Source of the DNA: Lactuca virosa
Taxonomy: Eukaryota > Streptophyta > Magnoliopsida > Asterales > Asteraceae
NCBI GenBank assembly: GCA_928212115.1
Contig: CAKMRJ010003334.1
Coordinates: forward strand, 17,053,880 to 17,117,879
DNA: 64,000 nt
Direction: 5' to 3'
The notes below the pieces were generated by a model. It saw only the letters and a list, made by a program, of their open reading frames with translations, did no database searches and was not told where the DNA came from. This document shows, piece after piece, positions 36,331-47,101 of this stretch. A program made the translations under genes and the position numbers. The first letter of the stretch is position 1; every line of letters starts with the position of its first letter.

Positions 36331-38100
36331 AAGAAAATGACAATTTATGATAATGAGAATGGATTATTTAACTACAAAATTTTAACAAAAATCATTTAGT
36401 ATTTTCAATATTTAATCTTCAATAATTAATACCCTTTTAGTTTCTAAAAACATTAATTATCAAAGTCTAGGATCCAAGTTGCAAAACAAATAAATGGTTA
36501 GGTATCCTTTATCCCATCCATTTGAATTCAACCCGGTAGATATCGATTATCAATTATATCTTGCTATATAATTCCTAGAGTTATGGGATCTCTAATAACA
36601 AATTTAATTAGACATGTTTGATCTCATCTATGCCTCAGATTTCTCTTGCTTAGGTATCCTTTATCACAAAAGATTTCCGATCAAATCATCCAATTTGAAA
36701 AACTCGTGTAATCGGCCTATAAATTGGTTATAGAAATCGCGAATACACCTCGGTCATCAAAAGATAACACTAAGTGGTTAGGTATCCTTTATCCCACTAA
36801 TGCATCAAGAGATGTGCGATTGTTTTTAAAAAAGGATTGCATAGATTTGAGGTTTGGTAAGGGGTCTTTTATATGTTTTATAATTCTAGTTTAAAAAACA
36901 TATGATATCATAGTTATTACATGCATATAATAAACCATGGTATCTATTTTCAAAAGAAAATCACTTTTAAAGATTCTATATAAAAAGCTAGTTTTTATAT
37001 AATTTGACGCAATTTTATTTTAATAACTGGTATTAAATTTGAGTGCATTTGAACCTCTTATATCTTTAATAAAACTTCCTTTTATTACTTATATATTTGG
37101 AGTTTGTATAAGTTACAAAAATCACCATTTTAAAACTTATAATTAAGTATTTCAAAATTTGCCGTTATTAACATTTTATAAAACCAAGTTTTATTTTAAA
37201 CAAATAACTTGTTACATCTTATGTTTAATTTTGAAAAACTAACTCCATGTGATGTTTATTTTGTCCAAAATTATATCAGCATGTGAAAAACTAATTTATC
37301 AGCCACACAAAATAATGCATAAAATAAACAACACAAACATGCATAAAGAGAGATATGTGCATAAATATAACCAACTAATGACATTTTTGTGAGCCAACAC
37401 AAAAGATGTCAAGTTCATTCCTAAAGGGACATTTAAAGGGACCAAAAATCATCTTGTAATGTTGTTGTAGAAGCTCTCATTTAAATAAACACTCATTGCT
37501 TGCAAAAGATTTGAAGAAATTTCTTTAAAGAAAAATCTGCAACATCCACGACACTTTTCAAAAAAATGTCATTATCTGCCCACCACATATGTAGCATTCA
37601 TGACACTTTTCAGAAAATGTCATATTCTTCCCAGCACATGTGTAGACACGAAAATTTCTCTTTTTTCTTCCAAAAATGGCTCCAACTTCATTTCTTGTTA
37701 CATCTTTGTACAAATAAATTATTTCTAAAAACTAATCTATTACTTTACAAAAATGAACCAAGAAACCTAATATATTTAATTATTACATACCATATGAATA
37801 AATAAATTATTACAACCATTTTTATAACAAAAACAACAAACACAACAACATAACAATCATAATGGTCCTTGGTTATTTTATGCACATCATACCCATCAAC
37901 ATACATATAAAACAACTTTTGTTTTTCGAAGACAACTTTAAATGACAAAAGATGCATGAAACTTTTGTCACATAAAAAAAATTTATAAAGTTGTCATAGA
38001 AAATATGTATGAACTTATTTTTATACAAAAAACAAGTTATCCATATTCTCCAAAAACTAAAATTTCAAAAAATCAAAAAATCTAACCAAACTTGCAAGGT
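36331..38100 (-). mobile_element. Element D 5' leader with conserved-loop hairpins
   Basis: Holds three exact copies of TTAGGTATCCTTTATC (36498, 36650, 36778), at least two of them flanked by inverted arms. Two copies of a TGACACTTTTC-type hairpin lie at about 37550 and 37598. No open frame of note. Confidence 0.65.
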
Positions 38101-38113
38101 GGCTCGGATACCA
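38101..38113 (-). other. Primer binding site, element D
   Basis: GGCTCGGATACCA on the plus strand is TGGTATCCGAGCC on the minus strand. It differs at one base from the usual initiator-methionine complement and lies two bases from the LTR. Confidence 0.8.
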
Positions 38114-38115
38114 AT

Positions 38116-38823
38116 TGTTGGGTTTTAGTTCAAAAATAGTTTCTAAAAACTCTTATCATGGCAAACGGAACACTTTAAATTTCGAACATAACATAAACAT
38201 TTTATACCCACCAAAGATCATCTTGCAAGCTATAGAAGATTTAAACACCAACCAAAGAAAGGATGAAGAAATAACAACCTTTTTTGTTCTTTGGGTCCTC
38301 TTGGGAGGCTTGGAAGTTGATGAAGAATGTGGAACTTTTGAGACACCAACATGAAGCCAACTTGATGTAGATGCTAGTCAAAACTCTTAAGCTTTAAGTC
38401 CATATCCAAATATGACTTAAAAAGAGCAAAATGCAAGCAAAGTAATCTTCTAACACTTCTTTGCAAGAGAGAATATGAAAGAGTATGAGGGAACTACGGT
38501 TTTGGTGAGTAAAAATGAAGGGATGAAAGCCTTCATAAAGCTAAATCATTACTCAAGGGTTCTTAACACTTTAAGCACTCCATATCCTAAAGCCTACATG
38601 TCTCCCATACATTTTAAGCCATACTTACTTTCTCTTATTATATTCAAAAGAGCATGTCTTGTTTCTTAGAAACTGGCTCATCCTTTTTTTATAAATAAAA
38701 GAGAAGAGAAGTTTATAAAATTCTTATAACTATTTATAAGATATAAACTTTAACTTTTAACTAAAATACAAAAGAGTCTTTCTAGTCCAAAATAATGTAC
38801 ATGACTTAATAAATCATACCATA

Positions 38824-38878
<55 letters not shown>

Positions 38879-39073
38879 ACTTGCTAATGAAAATTAGTAT
38901 TTCCAAGAAATAAATAATTTCCAATTAATTATAAGAGTTTATTGAATATTTATTAAAATCAATTTATAATAAATAATCAAGTATATCAAGTTGTCGTTAG
39001 TGTGGCCCATTAGTATCATATGTTAATTAGCAATATCACTTTAATATGATTCTTGAGCATACTAGATCTTTCA
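38116..39073 (-). mobile_element. Element D 5' LTR
   Basis: 958 bp; close match to 31365-32237 apart from an added TA microsatellite (about 38826-38875) and a short extra block before it. Confidence 0.85.
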
Positions 39074-39451
39074 TTGGAATGGTCAGTTTTTGAAAGTCTG
39101 AAACAAGAGGAAGGACCGACAAGTGATTTCGAGTTTGGAAATAGTTGAGAAGATTGGTCGATTTTGAAATGATGAGAACGAGCATAGGGTTTTTTTCTGT
39201 TATGAACGATGAGGGCAGAAGTGTGAATCGTGATTTTAATTTATGTCGATAAGACAAAGGGGACGAGCAATCCTTATTCGGGTCGGGTATTTAGAACCGA
39301 ATAAACTCTTATTTGGGTAACCCGAACCGAATAACCTGAGAACCAAATAAGCATAATATAGATACCCAAAACTCGAATCGAATTGCTTATTCGGGCCTAA
39401 TTCGGTTCGGTTCGGTTTGGTTCGGGTTTTCGGGTAAAAGTCTCATCCCTA

Positions 39452-39981
39452 TATGCAACACGGCTAAACATTTGAATCTATTTCATTGCAGTATTAAAAA
39501 GAGGTTCAATTGATGCCTTACCTGCCTTCCAAAACATTGCCTCATATTGAGCACCAAGAAATTTCTTCTTGAAGTTGGATAGAATATGCCTAACACGATG
39601 CCTATGTTCTATGTTTGGGAATAAATCCTTCACTACTTCAATTAACCCCTACATTTACATCATAAGTACAATTAGAACATGATCATAATTGAAAAACCTA
39701 AAGCATAATGAACACAACCATACCTTATGTTGATCTGACATCAATGTCTTACCATACCCAGATTGAAGATGCAGATCTTTTTAAAGATATTCTAGAAACC
39801 ATTTCCAATTGTCTTTATTTTCCACACATACCACAGCCCAAACTATTGGGTAGATATGATTGCTTCCATCCCTCCCAATAACACATAATAAATCACCACT
39901 ACACATTCCTTTTTAAAAAACACTCATCCAAGTTTATAATCCCTCTACATCCACTTCTCTAACCTTGCTTTAGTGCATCAA

Positions 39982-40036
<55 letters not shown>

Positions 40037-41158
40037 TGCTAAAGTAGGTTTTCCTATCCCACATAGAGTTAACAGATAACTTAAATGTTAACCCTGAATT
40101 AGACATTCTTATCTACTCACCATAGGACCACAACTTTGCATAGTTTTCCACTATGGTACCTTCAACAAGAGACACTACATGTTTCCTAGATCTCCTACAC
40201 TGTCCCATACTAACCTCTATGCCAAATTTAGTTTTTACTTCCTCTTTTAGCATCCTAACATTGACTTTCTCATTCTCAAGAACTTCCCTGGTGAAATGAC
40301 TATTAATCCATCTATAATTAAAAATTGAACCTAATTTAAAGTTCTTGGCACAATCATGGTCATTAATAAAGGACTTGATTTGTAATGAATGCTCCTCGGT
40401 CTTCCATGAAGCCCAAAGCCTAAATGTGGTCTAACCATCAAACACTTAACCAATAATCTTATACTATCATTTTTTCATAGTATAATTGATACCCATTGGC
40501 TACAACATAATTACAAAGCATGAATTTCAAGTGTTTAGGATTGGTAAACCTCATACCTAGAATTGGCAAGTACTTCTTCCAAGGTATGTCTTCATTGAAC
40601 CTTGGTTTACCTTTTACATCTGGGAAATTGTCATCTCCATCATCTTGTGGGCTTTCAACTTCCGTGACATCCTCATTTCCATTTGTCTGAATTACTCCTT
40701 CGTAGGTTACTCCTCCGATGTTGCTCTTTTGTGGACTCATGAACCCAGTTAGGTCAATACCATCTTCCATTTCCATTGACATGTTTGAAATAACAAAAAA
40801 ATTATATTCAATTTCATTTTCCTTACTCCATCAGAGAATACCTGCAGATTAGTACCAAAATGGTTCATGTACACAGGCAGTTATACTTCACACCGATAAG
40901 CAATGTCTATAAACTCTTAATATTCAAGTTCATTAGAAATCAATGTTAAAGCTTTCGGGATTTCTAATTCCGGATGACAATAGTCAAGTTTCATACTTCT
41001 TTTGTGTGAATCGTTCAAGAAAACAAAAAAAAACCCTTATGAGACATACCAGCAAAATCGATATTCTTGAACATATGAGAAATATCATCAGAGTAGCAAA
41101 AATGCATGTTGATGAACACACCTTGGAAGTGAACTTTGATTGCGACGAATATTGTCAT
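39452..41158 (-). pseudogene. MULE transposase, N-terminal and catalytic part
   Basis: The minus strand starts at about 41158 with MTIFVAIKVHFQGVF, typical of plant MuDR-type N-termini. An acidic stretch follows (40459-40782 frame, ending FTNPKHLKFMLCNYVVANGYQL). The catalytic domain shows LDECFLK (first Asp; about 39945), IGRDGSNHIYPIVWAVV and WKWFLEYL, and MSDQHK (second Asp; about 39730). A plausible GT-AG intron lies at about 39647-39723. Then GLIEVVKDLFPNIEHRHRVRHIL and AQYEAMFWKA follow. Several frameshifts and stops (for example after TAMK at about 39490) make it a pseudogene. The hAT-like element interrupts it at 39452. Confidence 0.8.
39987..40034. repeat. (TA)n microsatellite
   Basis: About 48 bp of alternating AT within the MULE transposase relic. 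Confidence 0.9.
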
Positions 41159-41826
41159 CGACGGGAAATTTGGTGGGAGCAAAGGTTTTTCTTGAATGAG
41201 GACGAGGGGAGTGAAGAACAAAATCTGCTTATTTAAAACAATTGAAATTAAACTTAATACACATGGCCAATTCATTTAATGGCATGACACCGTCCTTTTT
41301 TTTTCGTGGCACCCATATTACCTATTAACCCGGTATTATATCATATATGTATATTTTAAAACGGTCAAATGTGATTTTATTCTTATAAAAAATTATAAGA
41401 GAATCGAATGAAATTTAAGTTAATATGAGATTTTCCCTAACTAAAGGAACGAACATTAAGATGAAATTTGAAATTTGACAATACCTACATGACCCATTAA
41501 CCAGTCAAACATGGGGCAGCCGCCCACATCTGGGCTGGCCCGAAAGCCCAAGCCCGTTTCTGCGCATCTAACTTCTTGGTTGAGACGGTTAAAGCGGTGA
41601 GTAGGGACTACGTGTATGAAGCTAAAGCCGATATGATATTATACACACTCCACGTGTTGCAACCTGGCAGCTTTCAAGTAAATGACTTCCCTAGCCTCCT
41701 CTCATTCTTTTCCATTCGCGTCTTTCACCGCCTAAAAGGGCAAATCAGTAAATTAGTCTTCTGTCATTCTTGTTTTATCAGCTTTTCCAGCCAGTAGAAC
41801 GGAAGAGAGCTTCGCCGGGAACAACA
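41159..41826 (+). promoter_or_regulatory. Upstream region of the protease gene, with a G-box; MULE end inside
   Basis: Some 670 bp separate the MULE N-terminus (minus) from the protease start (plus). A perfect G-box CACGTG sits at 41651-41656 in TCCACGTGTTGC, an ABRE-like context, about 170 bp before the ATG. TATA-like ATTATACAC lies at about 41638, upstream of the G-box, so the true TATA is uncertain. The MULE's terminal inverted repeat should lie somewhere here, but I could not identify it. Confidence 0.5.
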
Positions 41827-43155
41827 ATGGGAGGTGGTGGTTTAGCTTACGCCGCTGCTGTCTGTGTGCTAACTTGCGCCATTCAAGCCGTTCATGCAAG
41901 ACCCGTAGATCCTGTAATAGTTCAAGTCACAGAGAATCCGAACAACCACCTTCTCGGAACTCCGACGGAACACAAGTTCACGGCGTTTATACAAGAACAC
42001 GGGAAGAAGTACTCTACGAGAGAGGAATACCTTCACCGCCTCGGTGTATTTTCCAATAATCTTCTTAGAGCTGCCGAACATCAATTGCTGGATCCGACGG
42101 CGGTTCATGGCGTTACGCTGTTCTCTGATCTGTCAGCGGAGGAGTTTGAGAGCATGTACTTAGGCATGAAAGGCGGTGGACTTGACCGGAAGAACAACGG
42201 CCTAGCAACAGCACCGCCATTGGAAGTTGAAGGATTGCCGGAGGATTTCGATTGGAGAGAGAAAGGCGCCGTCACAGAGGTTAAGATGCAGGTAATTAGG
42301 GTTCCTTAATTTCTTCTCTATTCCTGATTTCTGAACTACCAGAAATTGATTGAATATCGATTTAGGGTACTTGTGGATCGTGTTGGGCATTCAGTACCAC
42401 AGGGGTGATCGAAGGAGCAAATTTTATAGCAACCGGAAATCTTCGTAACTTAAGCGAGCAACAGCTCGTTGATTGCGATCATACGGTTTGATTTCTCTCT
42501 TGGCCTCCAAAAATCATAGGATAACATTAATTAACGCCATGCTTCCGATCTTTCTTTATGTATACAGTGTGATTCTTCGGAGAAGGATGCTTGTGATAGT
42601 GGATGCTCCGGTGGACTTATGACAAACGCTTACAACTATCTTATCGAAGCCGGAGGTATTGAAGCAGAAGAGTCGTATCCGTACACCGGAAAGTCTGGGG
42701 AATGCAAGTTTGACCCTGAGAAAGTAGCCGTGAAGGTCGCAAACTTCACCAACATACCCAACGACGAAGATCAAATGGCTGCCCATTTGGTTAAACATGG
42801 CCCACTTGCAGGTGATTAATTAAACATCAACAATATCTCATTGTTGTTATATGAATGAAACGATAATTAAGATGATGTTGCAGTTGGATTGGATGCGGTG
42901 TTCATGCAAACGTACATTGGGGGAGTATCGTGTCCATTGATATGTCCGAAGAAGATGTTGAACCATGGTGTGTTGGTTGTGGGGTATGGTGCGAAGGGTT
43001 TTTCAATACTGAGGTTGGGTAACACGCCTTATTGGATCATCAAGAACTCATGGGGAAAAAGTTGGGGAGAAAATGGATACTATCGGCTTTGTAGAGGGAA
43101 AGGTATGTGTGGTATGAATACGATGGTGTCTGGTGTTGTTACCCTCAAGTCGTAG
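41827..43155 (+). CDS. RD19: RD19-like papain-family cysteine protease (cathepsin F-type)
   Basis: Four exons with GT-AG introns: 41827-42291, 42366-42485, 42568-42811, 42884-43155, coding for 366 residues, about the usual RD19 length. The ATG at 41827 is in a good plant context (AACAATGGG) and no in-frame ATG lies just upstream. Residues 1-24 form a signal peptide. Residues 49-112 are the I29 inhibitor prodomain; the mature enzyme begins near L137. Catalytic residues are visible: Q155, C161 in GTCGSCWAF, H304 in LNHGVLVVGYG and N331 in KNSWG. The Cys-rich insert C192-C208 and QTYIGGVSCP typify the RD19 group. Such enzymes act in vacuole or secretory compartments, and several are induced by drought or infection. 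The gene looks intact and is the only host gene seen. Confidence 0.95.
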
Positions 43156-44079
43156 AAACTTGTAGGTCTCTGAAGGTGGTAGTTTGTGAACACAAGAAGT
43201 TGCTTGATATATTATATAGGGCTGGTTGTTAGCGGTATACATTTGTTTTATGATGGTTTTAGTATCTGTTTTAGTTGCAATGGGGGGTCTTAAACCTTTT
43301 GGAATATCAGTTCAAAAGTGCTCTGTTCTAGTTTATATTCATGAATATAATATATAACAAAGATATTATATATGAACTCATATCTCGTTTATAAAATATA
43401 AGTGTTGTCATTTTTGTATGTAATATTATGGAGGACAAAATAAAAGTCATTTTACATATTTTACATGGTGGGCTATGGAGCAATCACGTAAAAACTTGAA
43501 AAATAGAAACCAAGAGACTATTTTCATGAAGGAAAAAAGTTAATAATTGTGGAGTAAAGCTGTCATTTTATGAACTATAGTGACCATTTTGTATATTTTG
43601 ACTAATTTTATGTTATCAAACGTTTATCTTGTTCTAGTATATTAATGGTTGAATCTATCCGAGAATCTACTCGGACCAATGACCAAACAGGATTGCGCTT
43701 TGTTGTGGGCCGGATCATGAATAGGTCCTGCCTGCCATGGTTTATTCGTTAATTATATTTGAACAAAATTAAGGTGTTGGGATTGTAAAGGAATTTAGTT
43801 GAATGTAATTTGACAATTACGTTTGTGATAAAATCAAACGATTTTGGTCATATTTTGGCTAAAGATAAAAGTTTTAGATTTATTTCTTATCTTTTATTCC
43901 AAAGATAAAAATGCTTGTTCATTTTTTTTAAAAAACATATTATGATCGTCTCTTTCACATACCATCTTTTCTTCTGGAACGAGCAAAACAATTTATTAGA
44001 AAACACCTGCACCTAGCAAGACCGTGGGGAAGACATGATACAATAGAAAATAGAAATGAAATTTAAAGTACAAGTGAGG
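43156..44079. other. 3' flank of the protease gene and intergenic DNA
   Basis: The 3' untranslated region probably runs to about 43340-43400, where A/T-rich AATATAATATATAAC could serve as polyadenylation signal. Beyond this I see no gene, repeat or element end up to the repeat block at 44080. Confidence 0.5.
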
Positions 44080-44361
44080 ACAAAAACACCAATCAACCCA
44101 AGTACCAAGGAGATGATGTTATATACAACCCACCCAAGTACCAAGGAGATGATGTTATATACAACTCCGAGGACAAAAACATCAATTCATCCGAGACCGA
44201 TGTTATTGTAGAAACGTATTATTAATCGGTATAAATACATGAATACAAGAAGGGCCTTGATTCAATACATACACAACTAATGGGCTAACACTATACAAGA
44301 TAGTATACAAATATAAATATATAAGTATGAGTCCGCTAACATCCCCTACGTTTTGATGGGG

Positions 44362-44945
44362 AGAAGAATTCCAAACGTTCAAACTGGTCTTGAAATCGTT
44401 GAAGAGTTGTGTCGGAAAGCATTTGGTGAAGATGTCAGCATACTGAACGGAAGAGGGCTCGTGAAAAACACGAACATACCCTCGAGTGACCCTGTCACAA
44501 ACAAAATGAATATCAACATCTATGTCCTTCGTGCACTGGTACTGAATTGGGTTCGATGTCATATAAACAGGGAGTTGATATTGTCATAATAAACAATAGT
44601 GGCTTTGGTGGGCGGACACCGAAGCTCGCGAAGTAAGTTACGAACCCAACATGTCTCGGTAACGGCGTTAGCAATGTCATGCCTCAATATTCTGCCTCTA
44701 CACTCGACCGCGGGATGACCCCTTGCCGTTTAGAGGACTAGGATATGATATTATCATCGAGAAAAAACACAGTAACCCGAATTCGAATGACGAGAGACTA
44801 TAAATCCGGCCCAATCTGCATTCGAGTATGCACGAAGATCGGATGATAAGGAAACATGAAGTTGTAATATGTTGTCCATGGTCCCTATGATGTAGCGCAG
44901 AATGCACTTAAGAGTGTGTAGGTGAGGTTCCCATGGATCATGCAT
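44362..44945 (-). pseudogene. Element E RNase H end
   Basis: The minus strand reads LKCILRYIIGTMD and YSNADWAGFIVSRHSNSGY (44754-44945). After frameshifts and stops comes IDVDIHFVCDRVTRGYVRV and YADIFTKCFPTQLFNDF (44370-44520), the RNase H and C-terminal tail of copia pol. It is non-functional. Confidence 0.85.
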
Positions 44946-44960
44946 GAATAAACAAATATG

Positions 44961-45470
44961 CTAAACCGCAAAGGCAATGTTTGGGTGGGTGAAGGTAAGG
45001 TACTGAAGCGCTCCGGCAAGTCTGCGATAGAGATAGGGGTCGGAAACAGGAGGTCTAGTGACCTCGAACTTGTGAGTAGTCTTGACAGGTGTATGAGCTA
45101 GATTACACCGAAGCATATGGGCTCGGTCAAGGATCTCATAGAAAAGGAAGTGAAGAATAGTCCAAACCTTGTGAGATGAAGTGTTTGTGGAGTGGGCAGA
45201 AGTGATGAGTTTTTGGGAGATTGACCCGAAAATCCAAAGCTTCACCATTTGATCAAGTTTCTCCCACTTTAGATTTGTCGGAGGTTTGTTGGGTGCATCA
45301 TAGGTTTCGTCAATGTGGTCTAATACATAATAAGCAATGCAATGAGCCCTGAAAAAGTCGCTCCATGGTTCATAGTTCTGAGTTGTGAGATCGAAAATGA
45401 GAGTGCCATATGTTTTGTGTTTGTAATCCCATAGGCTTTGTGAGGAATGGTTGTTGTGCTTGATTCTCAT
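44961..45470 (-). pseudogene. Element E fused gag/pol frame
   Basis: A 169-codon open frame on the minus strand. Residues 1-95 or so are copia gag N-terminus (TQNYEPWSDFFRAHCIAYYV; LKWEKLDQMVKLWIFGSI; SSHKVWTILHFLF). It then switches abruptly to copia pol C-terminus (ILDRAHMLRCN, PVSDPYLYRRLAGALQYLTF). The junction is near FYE/ILDRAH at about 45140, and both sides are in the same frame. Protease, integrase and reverse transcriptase are deleted. The rest of RNase H follows in broken frames. Confidence 0.85.
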
Positions 45471-46059
45471 GGCATCGTGAAAAGAAGAATGATTAGGAGT
45501 ATAAAGAACAAGATAAGAAAACAGGAGAAGAAAAAAGGGGGAAGAAGATCGACTGATGAGAAAGTCGATGAATGGGAGTGGAATTGACGCTTAGGATTAA
45601 GGCTCTGATACCATGATAGTCTTGGTATTTTTCCCATGAATAGAAATGTATTATTAATCAATATAAATACATGAATACACGAAGGGCCTTGGGCCAATAC
45701 ATACATAGTTATTGGGCTAACACTATACAAGACAATATACAAATATAAATACATAAGTATGAGTCTGCTAACAGTTATATGCAACTTTGAGGACAAAAAC
45801 ACCATTCCACCCAAGTATGCCATAAGGAGATGATCCAAGTATGCCATAAGGAGATGATGTTATATGCAACTTTTGAACGAAGAATGCATCAACTATTGAA
45901 AAGCATGTAACTTTGAGGACAAAAACATCATTCCACCCAAGTATGACCTAAGGAGATGATGTTATATGCAACTTTGGAAGGGAGAATGTACCAACTATTG
46001 AAAATCATGTCGTTTCCTTCCGACAAAATATACTACAACATCAGGTAGTAGATTGTAAT

Positions 46060-46390
46060 AAGAGTATTCCTTTTTAGGGCAATGAACCCAATTTGCTGCA
46101 TATGTAATAATATTGTCAAACGAGGATAGTTGGGGACAAGTAGTGTCACCCTAACGAATACCCGTTGCCTTACCTAAAAAGCGAACAGACAACCACATAG
46201 AATATGGACAACGTCTTCTACTTCAACCCCAGGCACTGTGCAAACAAGTGAATCAATGTTAATCACATGTTATTGAAGGGCCACCAAAAAGGGGATCCTC
46301 GTAACATTCATTTTCTAAGCAAATCAAAACATTTTTAAGGGAACCACTTCTGTCCACGTAATAGCATCAGTCACCTGAAAATTTGGCTTA
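46060..46390 (-). pseudogene. LINE reverse-transcriptase 3' remnant (zf-RVT-like)
   Basis: The minus strand reads a degraded version of the C-terminal zinc-binding segment of plant LINE open reading frame 2: WTEVVPLKMF, then TRIPFLVALQ, INIDSLVCTVPGVEVEDVVHILCGC and VPNYP. The pattern (Ile-Pro, Leu, Cys, acidic-acidic-Val-His-Leu-Cys) fits, but there are at least four stops. Ends are not defined. Confidence 0.55.
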
Positions 46391-46649
46391 TATTCTATTT
46401 TGAGCTCGATAACATCCATCAAGTAGTTACCATTAGGAGCTAAGGGAAATACTAATGATCATCTGAAGCATTTGGCCAAAAAGAACCGGGGCAGAAAGCA
46501 ATTGAGAGAACTACACATTCAAGGTCAAAAACACTACACTAAGAATTAATTGTGTTCAAAGATGGGACATAATGCAATGTATCAGAGCATTCAAGGTCTA
46601 ACATTTATCAATTTTTAGCCTCCGCCACCTTTTGACTATCAATGCAATG
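46391..46649. other. Mosaic junction upstream of element A
   Basis: No gene. Contains a 21-base direct repeat (46571-46591 and 46641-46661) including TATCAGAGCATT, the first bases of element A's leader. CATTCAAGGTC also occurs twice (46512 and 46588). This looks like filler DNA at a break where element A's 5' LTR was lost. Confidence 0.5.
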
Positions 46650-47101
46650 TATCAGAGCATTGTTTATAGTGAACTAGTATATCAAACCATACAATATATA
46701 CAACTATAAATACAAAGAGGCTAAAACACTCTGACTAAAAGTATACTTTAAAAATATAAGTATTTTTATAAAAGTGTACATACATACATGCATATTAGAA
46801 ATAATGTTATAATAAGGAGTATTTAGAAGAGTTGGACACCGCAATTAAACTTATACACTTATGTAATCATATCTAGGGTAAATATAACCTGATATAACCT
46901 GATCAACTATATTTATTTGAGATATGACCAACATGTGTTTAGGAGGGGTCGTGGTGGACAACAAATCTAAAACTTACCAACCCTATATTTTTACCAAGAA
47001 GCTATAGAATCAAAAATAAACAATTAAAATACTATAGGAGTATTTTAGGGTGCATACACTTACATTCTTCATACATTTCTCACATTTTTTGCACAGACAT
47101 C

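Larger units (their letters stand above)
31365..39073 (-). mobile_element. Element D: non-autonomous copia-type LTR element
   Basis: LTRs at 31365-32237 (3') and 38116-39073 (5') begin TGTTGGGTTTTAGTTCA and end AGATCTTTCA. The primer binding site at 38101-38113 and polypurine tract at 32238 place it on the minus strand. The target duplication is TAGGA (31360-31364) / TTGGA (39074-39078), one mismatch. It lies inside the hAT-like element. Coding content is limited to gag fragments; LTR style and layout resemble element C. Confidence 0.85.
30967..39451. mobile_element. hAT-like non-autonomous element carrying element D
   Basis: Terminal inverted repeats TAGGGATG (30967-30974) and CATCCCTA (39444-39451) are flanked by TATACAGC (30959-30966) and TATGCAAC (39452-39459). 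That is an 8-bp target duplication with two transitions, as expected of the hAT superfamily. Both subterminal regions are full of TTCGGGT and CCGAACCGA motifs in inverted orientation. Without element D it is about 0.78 kb and encodes no transposase. Removing it together with one target copy rejoins the MULE coding frame. Confidence 0.75.
44207..45773 (-). mobile_element. Element E: 1.57-kb internally deleted copia element
   Basis: Minus-strand element with short LTRs (44207-44341, 135 bp; 45614-45773, 160 bp) ending GCTAACA on the plus strand. Perfect 5-bp target duplications GTTAT flank it (44202-44206 and 45774-45778). It has an exact primer binding site (GGCTCTGATACCA, 45601-45613) and a polypurine tract (CCCCTACGTTTTGATGGGG, plus view, 44343-44361). 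The interior keeps the start of gag and the end of pol; everything between is gone. Confidence 0.9.
44080..46005. repeat. Irregular tandem repeat interrupted by element E
   Basis: On both sides of element E (44080-44206 and 45774-46005) a phrase recurs: AGGACAAAAACACCATTCC, then CCCAAGTA, AAGGAGATGATGTTATAT and GCAAC. There are about two copies on the left and three or four on the right, with internal deletions. Element E inserted at GTTAT inside one AAGGAGATGATGTTATAT copy. Confidence 0.7.

Noticed and set aside
40943..41236. Plus-strand 97-codon frame before the protease gene
   Set aside because: The opposite strand encodes the MULE transposase N-terminus (KVHFQGVF motif), so this is an antisense shadow.
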